This document shows, in pieces, positions 9,533-19,644 of a DNA stretch of 64,000 bases; position 1 is the stretch's first letter; each line of letters opens with the position of its first letter. Origin of the DNA: Nitrospirota bacterium. Lineage in GTDB: Bacteria; Nitrospirota; Thermodesulfovibrionia; Thermodesulfovibrionales; Dissulfurispiraceae. Location of the stretch: positions 62,001 through 126,000 of the forward strand of contig JAFGXL010000016.1 of assembly GCA_016936655.1 (NCBI GenBank), written 5' to 3'. Position numbers and translations under genes: made by a program. The notes below the pieces were generated by a model. That model ran no database searches. It was given only the letters and a program-made list of their open reading frames with translations, and had not been told where the DNA came from.

Positions 9533-10158
9533 CAAAAATGGCACAAAGATTTATATTTGCGTTTGTTGTTATCATCGCCGCCGCTCTGCTTGTTAATCTG
9601 CATAAACCCAAGGGAGTGGTTCTTGACAAGCCCTTTTCCCTTTTCCCTGGAGTGCATAATGGCTGGCAGATGTTATCTGAATCAACATTCAGTGAAAATA
9701 TCCTCAAAGTGCTGGATCCTACTGACTATATGCTTCGCAGCTATACGAAGGATGGAGAGGGGCCCGTGTTTCTTTATATTGGCTATCATGGCGGTGACGG
9801 CGGAGGCATACACTCTCCCAAGCACTGTATGCCAGGAGGCGGATGGTATATGGCTATGGAGCAGAAGACCGAACTGAGACTGAACGGTGTGAATGTTCCG
9901 GCTGTTATTACAATCTATCAGAAGGGACACTCAAGGGAGCTTTTTTTGTATTGGTATCAGGTGAAGGGAAGGGCTATAAATAGCGACTATTCACTCAAAA
10001 TATACGAGCTTATCAACTCGATGCTTTATGCCAGAAAGGAATCGGCATTTATAAGGATCTCTGTACCATTTTCAGAAAACCCGGAAAAGGCTATGGTGCT
10101 AGCAAAAAAGTTTGCTTCTGATTTTCACCCGATGATAATGGAGTTTCTTCCTGATTAA
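9529..10158 (+). CDS. epsI: EpsI-family exosortase-associated protein
   Basis: 209-aa protein with one N-terminal transmembrane or signal segment (about residues 5-25) and a periplasmic domain. The family motif is seen as HSPKHCMPGGGW, with a following region LFLYWYQVKGR. EpsI-type proteins occur next to, or fused with, exosortases and are needed for exopolysaccharide production in some bacteria; their biochemical role is unknown. The start overlaps the exosortase stop (ATGA at 9529), indicating coupled translation. Confidence 0.88.
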   Translation: MTKMAQRFIFAFVVIIAAALLVNLHKPKGVVLDKPFSLFPGVHNGWQMLSESTFSENILKVLDPTDYMLRSYTKDGEGPVFLYIGYHGGDGGGIHSPKHCMPGGGWYMAMEQKTELRLNGVNVPAVITIYQKGHSRELFLYWYQVKGRAINSDYSLKIYELINSMLYARKESAFIRISVPFSENPEKAMVLAKKFASDFHPMIMEFLPD

Positions 10159-10172
10159 AACGGAATTAATAC

Positions 10173-12245
10173 ATGCTTGAACTGCTTAAATATTCGATAG
10201 CAATGGTCTCTGTCTTCTGCCTTGTTGCATCAGCGGTTATCATACTGCTTAAAAACAGGTCCAGGCAGAATATATTGATCTCTGCCCTGTTTATGCTCCT
10301 TGCTGCAATAGAGGTGTCTGACAGGCTGTTTATCAGCGGAGCTCTCTCTTTTGAGCTGTCAGCAAGACTCAGCTTTATTCTCCAGGCGTTGCTGCCGCTT
10401 TTATTCCTGATACTTTCACAGACCTACATCGCTAGCGGTTCATTTATCAGGATATCTGCTCCAAAGCTGCTGCTTGCTGCTGTTTCTGCTGTCTGTCTGG
10501 CAGGGGCGTTGCTGGTTCCTTTGGGCAGTCTCTTTTACGCTCCTGATCTTGCGGCTGACAGGATGCTCTTTCTTGATGTTGCGGGATTCTGGTTCTATGT
10601 TGCTCTGCTGTTGAGTATGGTTGCTGTGATGATAATTTTTGAGTTTGTATTTTCGTCCACTACCGGAGCAGCAAGATGGAGACTCAAATTTGAGTATCTG
10701 GGCATAGCAAGCATAGCGGCTGTGCTCGTATTTTATTACAGTCAGGGGCTTTTATACAGGACAATCAATATAAATCTTATACCTGTAAGGTCAGGCGTAT
10801 TAATACTGAGTGCATTGTTCATAAGCTACTCCAAGTTGATGAGAAGCAGCGAAGAGAAGGTAGCTGTATCACGCTTTATAGTCTATAGATCTCTCACCCT
10901 TATACTCGTTGGAGCTTATCTTTTGTCCCTTGGCCTTATAGGCGAGGGAATGAAATATTTTGGCGAGACATTCAGCAAGAATATTGTCCTTATCATATTA
11001 TTCGGCACAGGCATTTTTGTGGCTGCGCTTCTGTTTTCCGAAGGATTTAGAAGAAAGTCCAAGGTATTTATAAACAAGCATTTTTATAAGCAGAAGTATG
11101 ACTACAGAGAGGTGTGGCTCAAGTTTACAGGAAATTTGTCTTCTGCAAGGTCTCTTGATGATGCTCAGAATAAAATACTCGATCTTTATAGAGAGGTTTT
11201 CGGGCTGCAGGGGTTGCAGATGTTTTTAAAGGCTCGCGAAAAAAATAAATTCATACTTAGCGCTGATTATGAAATGTACAATCCTGTAAAGTCTGTTCAG
11301 TTTTCTGACGACCTTATTGCCTACCTTCAAAATGGAGACAGGATACTCGATCCATCTGATGGAGAGTACAGACTTAGCGGCCACGAGCAGGCCTTTATTG
11401 ATTCTTCCAGAGCAAGACTTATTGTTCCCTTAAACAGCAGCGACGGGTTAGAGGGGTTTATTGCCTTTGGCAAACAGCTGGCACAAGAGGAGTTTATATA
11501 TGAGGACTTTGACCTTATGAAGACAATGGCGCGCCAGGCAGCCCTGTCGATAAGGAACTTTAGGCTCTCAGAGGAGCTGGCAGAGGCTAGAGAGATAGCT
11601 GCTGTTGCCAGGATATCATCATTCATAATTCATGATCTGAAAAATCTCTCATATACTCTTTCACTAGTGCTCGAAAATGCTGCTGACCATATAGGGAATC
11701 AGGAATTCCAGAAAGATATGCTCAGTACGCTCGGCAATACAGTAAGCAGGATGCAGGCCTTGATACAGAAGCTGAAAAATGTTCCGGAAAAAGAGCTGCT
11801 TAACAAGGAGATTTTTGATATAAAAGAGCTTGCAGCAGAATCTGCAAATATGCTGAAGTCATCCAGAAAAAATATCCAGATTAGCTGCAGCGGAGTATCA
11901 GCTGAAGCTAATCTGGACAGGGAAGAGATCAGAAAGGTGCTTCTTAATCTGCTGATCAATGCTTCTGATGCGCTATCTGACACCGGGAGCATAGAGGTTA
12001 AAACTTCATCTGATAATTCTGAATGCTGTATATCTGTTGCGGATAATGGCGTGGGAATTACAGAGGAGTTTGCAGCAAGGTTTCTTTTTAAGCCCTTCAG
12101 GACAACAAAAAAGACAGGCTTGGGTATAGGTCTTTATCAATGCAAGCAGATTATTGAGGCGCATGGAGGAAGAATTGAGGTCTGGAGCGAACCGGGCAGA
12201 GGCACGGTCTTTTCTGTAATACTTCCTAGAGTAATAAAAGAGTGA
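10173..12245 (+). CDS. prsK: PrsK-like sensor histidine kinase of the exosortase system
   Basis: 690-aa membrane kinase. Residues 1 to about 295 form eight or so hydrophobic segments. A GAF-like region follows (about 310-450), then the phospho-acceptor His487 in FIIHDLKNLSYTLS. The HATPase domain has NLLINASDALSD (N box), VADNGVGI (G1) and KKTGLGIGLYQCKQI (G2). It matches the PEP-CTERM system kinase PrsK family by domain order, H-box and position next to the response regulator. It probably senses an envelope or surface state and phosphorylates the downstream regulator to control exopolysaccharide or PEP-CTERM genes. Confidence 0.87.
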   Translation: MLELLKYSIAMVSVFCLVASAVIILLKNRSRQNILISALFMLLAAIEVSDRLFISGALSFELSARLSFILQALLPLLFLILSQTYIASGSFIRISAPKLLLAAVSAVCLAGALLVPLGSLFYAPDLAADRMLFLDVAGFWFYVALLLSMVAVMIIFEFVFSSTTGAARWRLKFEYLGIASIAAVLVFYYSQGLLYRTININLIPVRSGVLILSALFISYSKLMRSSEEKVAVSRFIVYRSLTLILVGAYLLSLGLIGEGMKYFGETFSKNIVLIILFGTGIFVAALLFSEGFRRKSKVFINKHFYKQKYDYREVWLKFTGNLSSARSLDDAQNKILDLYREVFGLQGLQMFLKAREKNKFILSADYEMYNPVKSVQFSDDLIAYLQNGDRILDPSDGEYRLSGHEQAFIDSSRARLIVPLNSSDGLEGFIAFGKQLAQEEFIYEDFDLMKTMARQAALSIRNFRLSEELAEAREIAAVARISSFIIHDLKNLSYTLSLVLENAADHIGNQEFQKDMLSTLGNTVSRMQALIQKLKNVPEKELLNKEIFDIKELAAESANMLKSSRKNIQISCSGVSAEANLDREEIRKVLLNLLINASDALSDTGSIEVKTSSDNSECCISVADNGVGITEEFAARFLFKPFRTTKKTGLGIGLYQCKQIIEAHGGRIEVWSEPGRGTVFSVILPRVIKE

Positions 12246-12258
12246 GGAGTGGGAGGAT

Positions 12259-13632
12259 ATGGAAGATCTATTGATAGTTGATGACAACGAAGATATAAGG
12301 ACACAGCTTAAATGGGGGCTTGGAAATGAATATTCTGTCCGCATGGCGAGCGATGCAGGTGAGGCGTTAGCCTCTTTTTCTCAGTCGCATGCAGGCATAG
12401 TGCTGCTTGATCTGGGGCTGCCGCCTGATCCGGATGGAGTTGATGAGGGGTTCAGGTGTCTTGAAAATATGATATCTCATTCTCCATCAACAAAGGTTAT
12501 TGTTGTTACAGGCCGCAATGAGAGAGAACATGCGCTCAGGGCTATACAGCTGGGTGCATACGATTTTTATCAGAAGCCTATAGATCTGAAGGAGCTCAAA
12601 ATAATAATCAGCAGGGCAGCTCATCTGAACAGGCTGGAGGCAGAAAACAGACAGCTTATGATTGCTGCATCCGAAAGAAGAGACGGAATGGCAGGCATGA
12701 TAGGCTCCTGTCCGGCAATGATAAGCATATTTGAGACGATAAGAAAGATATCTTCTTCTTATGTTCCTGTGCTTATTATAGGAGAGAGTGGAACTGGCAA
12801 GGAGCTGGTTGCACGGGCAATACACGAAAACAGCCCGAGACATCCGAAGTCTTTTGTCGCTATAAACTGCGGAGCCATACCAGATACTCTGCTGGAAGCT
12901 GAGCTTTTTGGCTATGAAAAGGGCGCCTATACAGGAGCATCAGCACAGACTCAGGGGAAAGTGGAGTATGCGCATGACGGCACTTTATTTCTCGATGAGA
13001 TTGCAGAGCTGACCATGCCTCTTCAGGTGAAGCTGCTCAGGTTTCTGCAAGAAAAGACTATCCAGAGGGTGGGCGGCAGAAAAGATATAGAGGTGAACGC
13101 CAGAATAATAGCTGCAACAAATGCTGATATAAAAAAGAGCATATCTGAAAACAAATTCAGGGAAGATCTTTACTACAGGCTCGGTGTAATCACCATATCA
13201 TTGCCGCCTCTGCGCGAACGGAGCGATGATGTTATGATACTCGCCAACTTCTTTCTCAACAAATACAGCCATGATGCCGGCAAAAAGATCAAGGGCTTTG
13301 ATTCTAATGCTGCAAGCTGCATAAAAAATTATGACTGGCCAGGAAATGTGCGCGAACTTGAGAACAAGGTGCAGAGAGCTGTTCTTCTTACAGACAGCAA
13401 AAATATAGGTGTTGAAGACCTTGGGTTAAGTATGAGCTCTGCTTTAGATTTGCCAAGGTGCAATCTCACACTGAAAGAGGCTAGAGACAGGCTCGAGCGA
13501 CAGATGCTGCTGGAGGCTCAGAAGCGCAATGATGGGAATATGACCCGCATATCAGATGAGCTTGGCATAAGCAGGACAACGCTTTATGACATTATGAAAA
13601 GGCACGGACTGCTTCAGGATAAGCAGGTTTAA
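12259..13632 (+). CDS. prsR: PrsR-like sigma-54-dependent response regulator
   Basis: 457-aa NtrC-family activator. The receiver domain has phospho-acceptor Asp51 (LLDLGLPPDPDG, with an extended loop typical of PrsR). The AAA+ domain has Walker A GESGTGKE at 175-182 and the sigma-54 contact loop GAYTGA at 222-227, with Tyr in place of the common Phe. Walker B is LFLDEIAEL. A C-terminal Fis-type helix-turn-helix ends in SRTTLYDIMKRHGLL. It should activate RpoN promoters after phosphorylation by the upstream kinase. A GGGAGG Shine-Dalgarno precedes ATG 12259. It ends 5 nt from the convergent glcD-like gene. Confidence 0.9.
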   Translation: MEDLLIVDDNEDIRTQLKWGLGNEYSVRMASDAGEALASFSQSHAGIVLLDLGLPPDPDGVDEGFRCLENMISHSPSTKVIVVTGRNEREHALRAIQLGAYDFYQKPIDLKELKIIISRAAHLNRLEAENRQLMIAASERRDGMAGMIGSCPAMISIFETIRKISSSYVPVLIIGESGTGKELVARAIHENSPRHPKSFVAINCGAIPDTLLEAELFGYEKGAYTGASAQTQGKVEYAHDGTLFLDEIAELTMPLQVKLLRFLQEKTIQRVGGRKDIEVNARIIAATNADIKKSISENKFREDLYYRLGVITISLPPLRERSDDVMILANFFLNKYSHDAGKKIKGFDSNAASCIKNYDWPGNVRELENKVQRAVLLTDSKNIGVEDLGLSMSSALDLPRCNLTLKEARDRLERQMLLEAQKRNDGNMTRISDELGISRTTLYDIMKRHGLLQDKQV

Positions 13633-13637
13633 GAGAT

Positions 13638-14996
13638 TTAACAGAATATTTTACCAGGATTAAGCATTCCTTTCGGATCAAAAATCTTTTTGATCCCTTT
13701 CATAAGTTCCAGTTCCCTCTTTTTTATCTCCATTTCAAGATAAGGCGCCTTTGTTATTCCTATCCCGTGCTCGCCAGAGATAGATCCTTTGTAGTTAAGG
13801 GTTATCTCGAATAGCTTCTTTACAATAGCCAATCCCTGCCTATATTCTTCAGGGTCGTTCTTGTCTGTCATTATGTTTACATGAAGATTGCCGTCTCCGG
13901 CATGCCCAAAGCTTATTATCTTTATTCCGCTTTCTTCGGACAGCTTTTTTATATCTTTTAGTATAGCTGCGATTTTATCTCTTGGCACTACGATATCTTC
14001 GTTAATCTTGGAAGGCTTTATATGGTAAAGAGCAGGGGATATGGATCTACGGGCTTCCCATAGTCGGTCTCTTGCAGCATCATCTTCAGCAACAATAATA
14101 TCTCCACCAAAAGGCCTGCATAGCTCTATTACGGTCTCTGCCTCTTGCTGCACTGCTGATGATATGCCGTCAAATTCTATCAGGAGCAAGGCTTCTGCCT
14201 CTGGCGGCAGACCGGTTGATTTGTAATTTTCCACCGCCTCTATTGAGAGCCTGTCCATAAGCTCCATTGTGCGTGGAGCAATATTTGAAGAGAGTATTTT
14301 TGTAACAGCCTGTCCTGCTGTTTCCAGATCTTTAAAGATTGCAAGCAGAGTCAGCACATCCTGAGGCAGCGGCAGTATTTTAAGCCTTATCCTTGTGGAT
14401 AAGGCGAGTGTGCCTTCAGAACCCACAAGCAGATTTTTCAGATCATATCCTACAGCTCTTTTGTATGTTCTGCCGCCGGCGTTTATAAGGGTGCCGTCAG
14501 CAGTTACAGCCTCTATCTCCATTACATAGTCGCGCGTTACTCCGTATTTTACAGCCCTCGGGCCTCCGGCATTGGTAGCTACATTGCCGCCTATTGTGCT
14601 TATGTTAAGGCTTGCTGGATCAGGCGGATAAAAGAAGCCGAGATATTTAAGCTCTTGCTGGAGTGTAGAGTTCAGTATTCCGGGCTCTACTACCACTGTC
14701 ATGTTTTTTGTGTTTATGTCTATAATCTTGCGCATCTTCTCGAAGCTTATAACCATGCACTCAGTAGCTACAGGAACTGAAGATCCAGCCATTCCTGTGC
14801 CAGCGCCTCTTGGTATAAGCGAAATGTTGTGGTCAGATGCATATTTGGCGAGCCTGATAACCTGTTCTGTGTTGCGGGGCCAGGCAACAGCCCTTGGAAG
14901 TTCAGGTTCTGCTATGGATGAGTCGTAGCTGTAGCATATGAGTTCTTCTTTTTCTGTGGATATTTCTATGCCAGCGAGCTGGTCAGTGGTCTCCAT
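13638..14996 (-). CDS. glcD: FAD-linked oxidase, glycolate/lactate oxidase GlcD type
   Basis: 452-aa flavoprotein with an N-terminal PCMH-type FAD-binding domain (IPRGAGTGMAGSSVP, GGNVATNAGGPRAVKYG, GSEGTLAL). The C-terminal FAD-oxidase domain has ISFGHAGDGNLHVN and SGEHGIGITK. Such enzymes oxidise glycolate, D-lactate or other 2-hydroxy acids, often with a partner iron-sulfur subunit, which is not next to it here. The gene lies opposite to the exosortase operon and only 5 nt from its end. The exact substrate is unknown. Confidence 0.88.
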   Translation of the reverse strand: METTDQLAGIEISTEKEELICYSYDSSIAEPELPRAVAWPRNTEQVIRLAKYASDHNISLIPRGAGTGMAGSSVPVATECMVISFEKMRKIIDINTKNMTVVVEPGILNSTLQQELKYLGFFYPPDPASLNISTIGGNVATNAGGPRAVKYGVTRDYVMEIEAVTADGTLINAGGRTYKRAVGYDLKNLLVGSEGTLALSTRIRLKILPLPQDVLTLLAIFKDLETAGQAVTKILSSNIAPRTMELMDRLSIEAVENYKSTGLPPEAEALLLIEFDGISSAVQQEAETVIELCRPFGGDIIVAEDDAARDRLWEARRSISPALYHIKPSKINEDIVVPRDKIAAILKDIKKLSEESGIKIISFGHAGDGNLHVNIMTDKNDPEEYRQGLAIVKKLFEITLNYKGSISGEHGIGITKAPYLEMEIKKRELELMKGIKKIFDPKGMLNPGKIFC

Positions 14997-15022
14997 GGGA
15001 TATTATACTCCAGTCAGCAAGA

Positions 15023-15718
15023 TCAGTATAAGAGGCTAAATAGCAGCGCAAAGGCTATTCCTTTTATAACCTCTATCCATCCTGTAGTCTTCAGCTTCAC
15101 ATTATAAAGTGTTGTGCTGAAGAAAAGATTTTCAGAAAGCGGCAGCAGAGCTGCAACAGGCAGTTCCATAAATATATATACTGCAACGCAAATCAGCGCG
15201 TAGAGCGCCATCCTAATTTTTTCAAAAATTGTTTTCCTCAGCTGCAGCTTAATTTTAAATACTCCTGCTGAGAAGAATAGGGCTGTTGCTACATAAATCT
15301 TTGGATCAATTATGCCTACTGAAGCGCATGCTGCCACAGAAGCCAGAGTGAGCGTCCAGAAGCCGACAAGCTCTGTGATAGTCTTATGTTCTCCGGCAGT
15401 CAGTATCAACACCAGATATGTAACCGGTATGGCAGCATAAGGCAGAAGCTGGGGTAGCAGAGACTGGAAAATCCATGCCAGCAGAGAAGCTGCAGGTATA
15501 ATCTGTATGCAGAATATAGCTATGGATAGTCCGGGTCTTGTTTCCCTTGACCATAGAGTGTAAGCCTGCTTCGAGTTGATCACAAAACAGAGTGTAGCAA
15601 GCACAATCACTGATGCGGCAGTGACTCTGCCTGCAGCCAGTAGTCCTGCAGCATATGATATAACTAGTATGCTCCATGCGCCGTATTCTTTAAGTATATA
15701 TTCACGAATCATAATCAA
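15023..15718 (-). CDS. YwiC-like polytopic membrane protein
   Basis: 231-aa protein that is almost entirely hydrophobic, with about seven transmembrane segments. The start REYILKEYGAWSILVIS and the end LKTTGWIEVIKGIAFALLF resemble the YwiC-like family (PF14256 type), whose function is unknown. It sits between the glcD-like gene and smc on the same strand and may be co-transcribed with the former (26-nt gap). Family assignment is moderate. Confidence 0.65.
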   Translation of the reverse strand: MIMIREYILKEYGAWSILVISYAAGLLAAGRVTAASVIVLATLCFVINSKQAYTLWSRETRPGLSIAIFCIQIIPAASLLAWIFQSLLPQLLPYAAIPVTYLVLILTAGEHKTITELVGFWTLTLASVAACASVGIIDPKIYVATALFFSAGVFKIKLQLRKTIFEKIRMALYALICVAVYIFMELPVAALLPLSENLFFSTTLYNVKLKTTGWIEVIKGIAFALLFSLLY

Positions 15719-15809
15719 ATATATTAACAGCCCTTATGTTATGAATTTTAAAAGATACAGCAGAAACGTTGGACAGGTATGTCCTTAAGCTGGTTCTGTT
15801 GTTTAAGTT

Positions 15810-18800
15810 CTATGATACTTCAGAAAACTGCAGAGAGATCGCTTTTGATGCACCTGGCTCTTCCATTGTTATGCCATAAAGATAATCTGCAACCTCCATG
15901 GTTGTCCTGTTGTGTGTGATTACTATAAACTGGGTCTCGCCTGAAAGGCTTTTTATCATCTGCGCAAAACGCACAGTGTTGGATTCATCAAGCGGAGCAT
16001 CAGCTTCGTCCAGTATGCAGAGCGGGCTTGGTTTGATCAGAAATCCGGCAAACAGCAGAGCTAGTGATGTGAGCGCTTTTTCTCCGCCTGACATGAGGTT
16101 TATATTCTGGAGTTTTTTGCCGGGCGGCTGGGCTATTATGTCTATACCTGACTCGAGAATGTTCTCTTCGTCAGTAAGCATAAGAGTGGCCTTGCCTCCG
16201 CCAAAAAGTGTTGTAAAGACTTCCGTGAATTTATCTTTGAGCAGGTTAAATGCATCCCTCAGCCTCTGTCTCGTAGTGGAGTTGATTCGTGATATGGCTT
16301 CTTCAAGCTCAGCAATAGACATGTTGAGATCCTGCTGCTGTTTTGTCAAAAATTCGTATCGTGTGCGCAGCTCTTCGTACTCTTCGAGGGTGCCGAGGTT
16401 TACGGGTCCGAGATCTCGTATCTTTGAGTTTAGCTGTTCGGCATTTTGCATGTCCTCTTCAGAATTAAACTCCTGAAGCTCGATCTCTTCCTGTCCAATC
16501 TCTATGCCGTATTTGTTATGTATTCCAGTTACTATATTCTCCAGCTTAAGCCTTGCCTCTACAGCCCTTGAGTTAAGGTCTGACGCTGCCTGAGATATTT
16601 GGTCAATATCAGAGCGCAGCGACTTTAGCGAAGAGTTTTCGTCAGCAAGCGAAAGATTCTCTGCATCAATCATCTCTTTCTGGCTTCTTCTTTCGTGAAG
16701 CAGCTTGTCTGTGTCTGTTATAAGTGCCTTTATGCTCTCTTCGAGCTGATCGAGCCTGGAGCTGTACTGCTGGAGCCTCTGCTGTGCGTTTTGGGCCTCG
16801 GCTTCAGCATTAATCTTTCTCTGTTCAAGCTCATTTATTCTTGCTGCAAGAGACTCTTTTTCTCTCTGCATCGAGTCTGTTTTTTCCCTGAGAGATGCTG
16901 CTGCCATTCGCAGATCTGTAAGCTGCGAACGCATCTCCTCAAATACAGATTTCTTATTAGTCAGCTCCTGATTAAGAATGCTTATTGCGTTGTTTATATT
17001 TTCACGCTCGTTCTCTATTTGGCTGATCACGCCTTTTTTCTCTGATAGCTGTATCTGTGCTGACTCTTTTTCTGCTGCTATTGCAGTGATTTCCGTAGAA
17101 AGCAGATCTAGCTTTCTGCTTTTTCTTTCGAGCTCTTCGCGCTGGGTCTCGAGTGAGTGCGAAGATAGTGATATCCTTTTTTCGACCTCAACCAGTGCGA
17201 GTTCAGCTTTTCTATATTCAGCTTTTTTGTTTTCGAGCGAAGCATTCAGCGAGGCGATATTCTCTTCCAGTGTCGATATCCCGGTTTTGAGTCTGTCTGT
17301 GGATTCCTGCAGCTCTTTTATCTCTCTCTTTCTCTTTAATATGCCTTTGCCGCGGCCAGAGAATATTGTGCCGTCCTTTTCTATAAGGTCGCCTTCGAGT
17401 GTGACCAGAGCTGGAGGATTCTGGCAGCTCTTCTTCCTTATCTCTATAGCTGCATTCAGGTCTTTTACAATGTACGTGTTATTAAGCAGGCTGGCAGCTA
17501 TCTCTTTTGCCTCGTCCCTTTCGAATGATATATATCCAGATGCTTTGCCAACAACATCCTGGCTGTTAAACTCAGAGCTGATCTCTGTTGGCGAAGAATT
17601 TATTCCGGTATAAAAAAGCGAAGTCCTGTCGAGATTTTTTTCTTTTATAAGGCGCACTGCAGCCAGCAGATCTTCAGCTCTGCTTACAACCAGCGAGTTT
17701 ATCTTTGTTGATAGAGCTGCCTCTATGGCAGCTTCATAGCTTTTGTCTGCAGAGAGCATATCTGAGAGCAGATTCGCTGCAAAGTCCTGATGCTCCTGCG
17801 ACTCTTTCAGAAAGTCCATGAGCGATCTGTCAACAACGAGCTCCTGAAGGGAGTTGAGCCTGGAAGCATCAGATGCGAGATCTTCTCTGGCCTTTGATAT
17901 TTCAGTTCTCTTCTGCTCTATTTCATTATTAATAGACTCTATCTCACCCTGTATCCGCTCTTTATCTGTCTTGAGCTGCTGCTGTTCTGCCTGCTTGGCC
18001 TCCAGGTCGAGCCCTGCTTCGGATATAGCAGCCTCTGCTGCCTTCATCTCTGCTGTTATCGTTTCTGTATCTTTTACTGCTACAGATTCTCTATATATAA
18101 GATTTTCGTGTCCAGACTCCAGCTTGCTCAGGGCATTTGTCTCGCTGCTATGCCTTTCAGAAACGCTGAACAGCTCTCTGGTTTTTGCATTTATCTCAGT
18201 TTCCTTGCTGTTTATTGCTGTCTCAATTTCTGCTGCCTTTTCTTTTTTTGCATCAAGGTCAAGAGTCAGATCCTGGAGTTCAGAGTTTAGAGATGCCTCT
18301 GCGGACTCTATCTCAACTATGCTCTTTTTTAGCGCCTCTTTTTTGAGGTCTATCTCTTCTCCCTGTCCGGCAAGGCGCAAGGAGTCGTTTTTTGTATTTT
18401 CAATATTGGCTTTGAGTATGCCTATTTCTTTTTCTGTGTCTGCAATAGCCTTCTCTTTTTCATGAATCCTGTCTTCCAGCTCAGCCAGAGCCTTCTCTTT
18501 TTCAGCTACTGCCAGCCTTTTTGTCTCTATAGCATTCTCTATGCTTGAGAGCTGGCTTCTTTTTGAGGAGTCGTTCTCTTTTATCTGCTGAAGCTCTGAT
18601 GTGAGGCTCGAAAGTATTTCGCTGAGTCCAGAATATTCACGCTTTGCTATTCTGAGCTCCAGCCCTTTCAGCTCTGCTATCAATTTTTTGTAGCGCTCAG
18701 CTTTTTTAACCTGTCTGTCGAGGCTGTTTATCTGACGCTTAACTTCATAGACTATATCATTTATGCGCTGAAGGTTTTGCTTTGAAGACTCAAGCTTTGA

Positions 18801-19367
18801 GAGAGCTTCTGCCCTTCTGACCTTGTATTTCATTACTCCGGCAACCTCTTCAATAAGGAACCTGCGGTCAATGGGTTTTGCGTTCATTATCTCAGAAATT
18901 CTGCCCTGGTCGAGTATCGAGTAGCTCTTTACATCAAGACCTGTATCCAGAAATATGTCTTTTATATCCCTGAGTCTGCACTGTCTCTTGTTCAGCAGAT
19001 ATTCGCTGTCTCCGGATCTGTATAGCCTTCTGGCAACAACTGTTTCATCTCCTGAGCTTTCAGAACCAGATCCATTGCCATCTGGCTGTTTATTTTGCGA
19101 TGAGCTGAAGTGGGTAAATGTTAGGGTAACCTCAGACAAACCTTTAGGTTTTTTAGTATGAGAGCCCTGGAATATAACTTCTTCCATCTTCTCACCGCGA
19201 AGGCTCTTTGCGCTCTGTTCTCCAAGCACCCATCTGAAGGCATCAACAACATTGCTCTTGCCGCAGCCGTTAGGCCCTACTATGCATGTTATGCCAGTAT
19301 GGAGCGGGAGGGTTGTTTTGTCAGCAAAGGATTTGAAACCGTTTAGCTCAATGCGCCGAATTTTCAT
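15810..19367 (-). CDS. smc: Chromosome segregation/condensation protein SMC
   Basis: 1185-aa SMC ATPase of normal length. Walker A GPNGCGKS lies at residues 31-38. Two very long coiled coils flank a central hinge domain (about 510-660). The C-terminal head has the ABC signature LMSGGEKALTSLALLFA, Walker B with CILDEADAPLDESN, and a D-loop. With ScpA/ScpB it forms the ring complex that organises and segregates the chromosome. The long coiled coil causes several open frames on the opposite strand, which are shadows. The 5' end faces the dsr operon, with a 277-nt divergent intergenic region. Confidence 0.97.
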   Translation of the reverse strand: MKIRRIELNGFKSFADKTTLPLHTGITCIVGPNGCGKSNVVDAFRWVLGEQSAKSLRGEKMEEVIFQGSHTKKPKGLSEVTLTFTHFSSSQNKQPDGNGSGSESSGDETVVARRLYRSGDSEYLLNKRQCRLRDIKDIFLDTGLDVKSYSILDQGRISEIMNAKPIDRRFLIEEVAGVMKYKVRRAEALSKLESSKQNLQRINDIVYEVKRQINSLDRQVKKAERYKKLIAELKGLELRIAKREYSGLSEILSSLTSELQQIKENDSSKRSQLSSIENAIETKRLAVAEKEKALAELEDRIHEKEKAIADTEKEIGILKANIENTKNDSLRLAGQGEEIDLKKEALKKSIVEIESAEASLNSELQDLTLDLDAKKEKAAEIETAINSKETEINAKTRELFSVSERHSSETNALSKLESGHENLIYRESVAVKDTETITAEMKAAEAAISEAGLDLEAKQAEQQQLKTDKERIQGEIESINNEIEQKRTEISKAREDLASDASRLNSLQELVVDRSLMDFLKESQEHQDFAANLLSDMLSADKSYEAAIEAALSTKINSLVVSRAEDLLAAVRLIKEKNLDRTSLFYTGINSSPTEISSEFNSQDVVGKASGYISFERDEAKEIAASLLNNTYIVKDLNAAIEIRKKSCQNPPALVTLEGDLIEKDGTIFSGRGKGILKRKREIKELQESTDRLKTGISTLEENIASLNASLENKKAEYRKAELALVEVEKRISLSSHSLETQREELERKSRKLDLLSTEITAIAAEKESAQIQLSEKKGVISQIENERENINNAISILNQELTNKKSVFEEMRSQLTDLRMAAASLREKTDSMQREKESLAARINELEQRKINAEAEAQNAQQRLQQYSSRLDQLEESIKALITDTDKLLHERRSQKEMIDAENLSLADENSSLKSLRSDIDQISQAASDLNSRAVEARLKLENIVTGIHNKYGIEIGQEEIELQEFNSEEDMQNAEQLNSKIRDLGPVNLGTLEEYEELRTRYEFLTKQQQDLNMSIAELEEAISRINSTTRQRLRDAFNLLKDKFTEVFTTLFGGGKATLMLTDEENILESGIDIIAQPPGKKLQNINLMSGGEKALTSLALLFAGFLIKPSPLCILDEADAPLDESNTVRFAQMIKSLSGETQFIVITHNRTTMEVADYLYGITMEEPGASKAISLQFSEVS

Positions 19368-19644
19368 CCAGACATTTTAAGTGACAGCCTGATGGGGGGT
19401 CAAGTTAAATTAAACAGAAATGTTAAATTATTAATATTCAATATGTTAGTAACTTGTTGGCAATATGTGAGTTGTTCTGTTTGGCGTGCTGTATGTATTA
19501 AAAGTATACTGTTTTATATGGATGGGTTAGCAGTAATAGACAGATTTTTTTAAGAATATAAGGGTATTATTATATGGTTGTCCGGATCTGTTTTTTTATT
19601 TGAGGCTGTATCAGCACTGACCCGGGATTTTTATGGAGGTTAAT
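19368..19644 (+). promoter_or_regulatory. Divergent smc/dsrA intergenic region, presumed dsr promoter
   Basis: A 277-nt AT-rich region between smc (-) and dsrA (+). It must hold the start signals for both transcripts, but I cannot pick a single convincing -35/-10 pair. GGTATTATTATATGG near 19,561 is the best -10-like stretch for dsrA. A strong Shine-Dalgarno GGAGGT at 19635-19640 sits 4 nt before ATG 19645. This makes the earlier in-frame ATG at 19633, which overlaps the ribosome-binding site, an unlikely start. Confidence 0.45.

Noticed and set aside
16978-17613. Long open frames on the + strand opposite smc
   Set aside because: Caused by the biased coiled-coil codons of smc; Ser/Phe-rich translations without start signals.
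19633-19644. ATG at 19633 as start of dsrA
   Set aside because: It overlaps the Shine-Dalgarno GGAGGT that serves ATG 19645.
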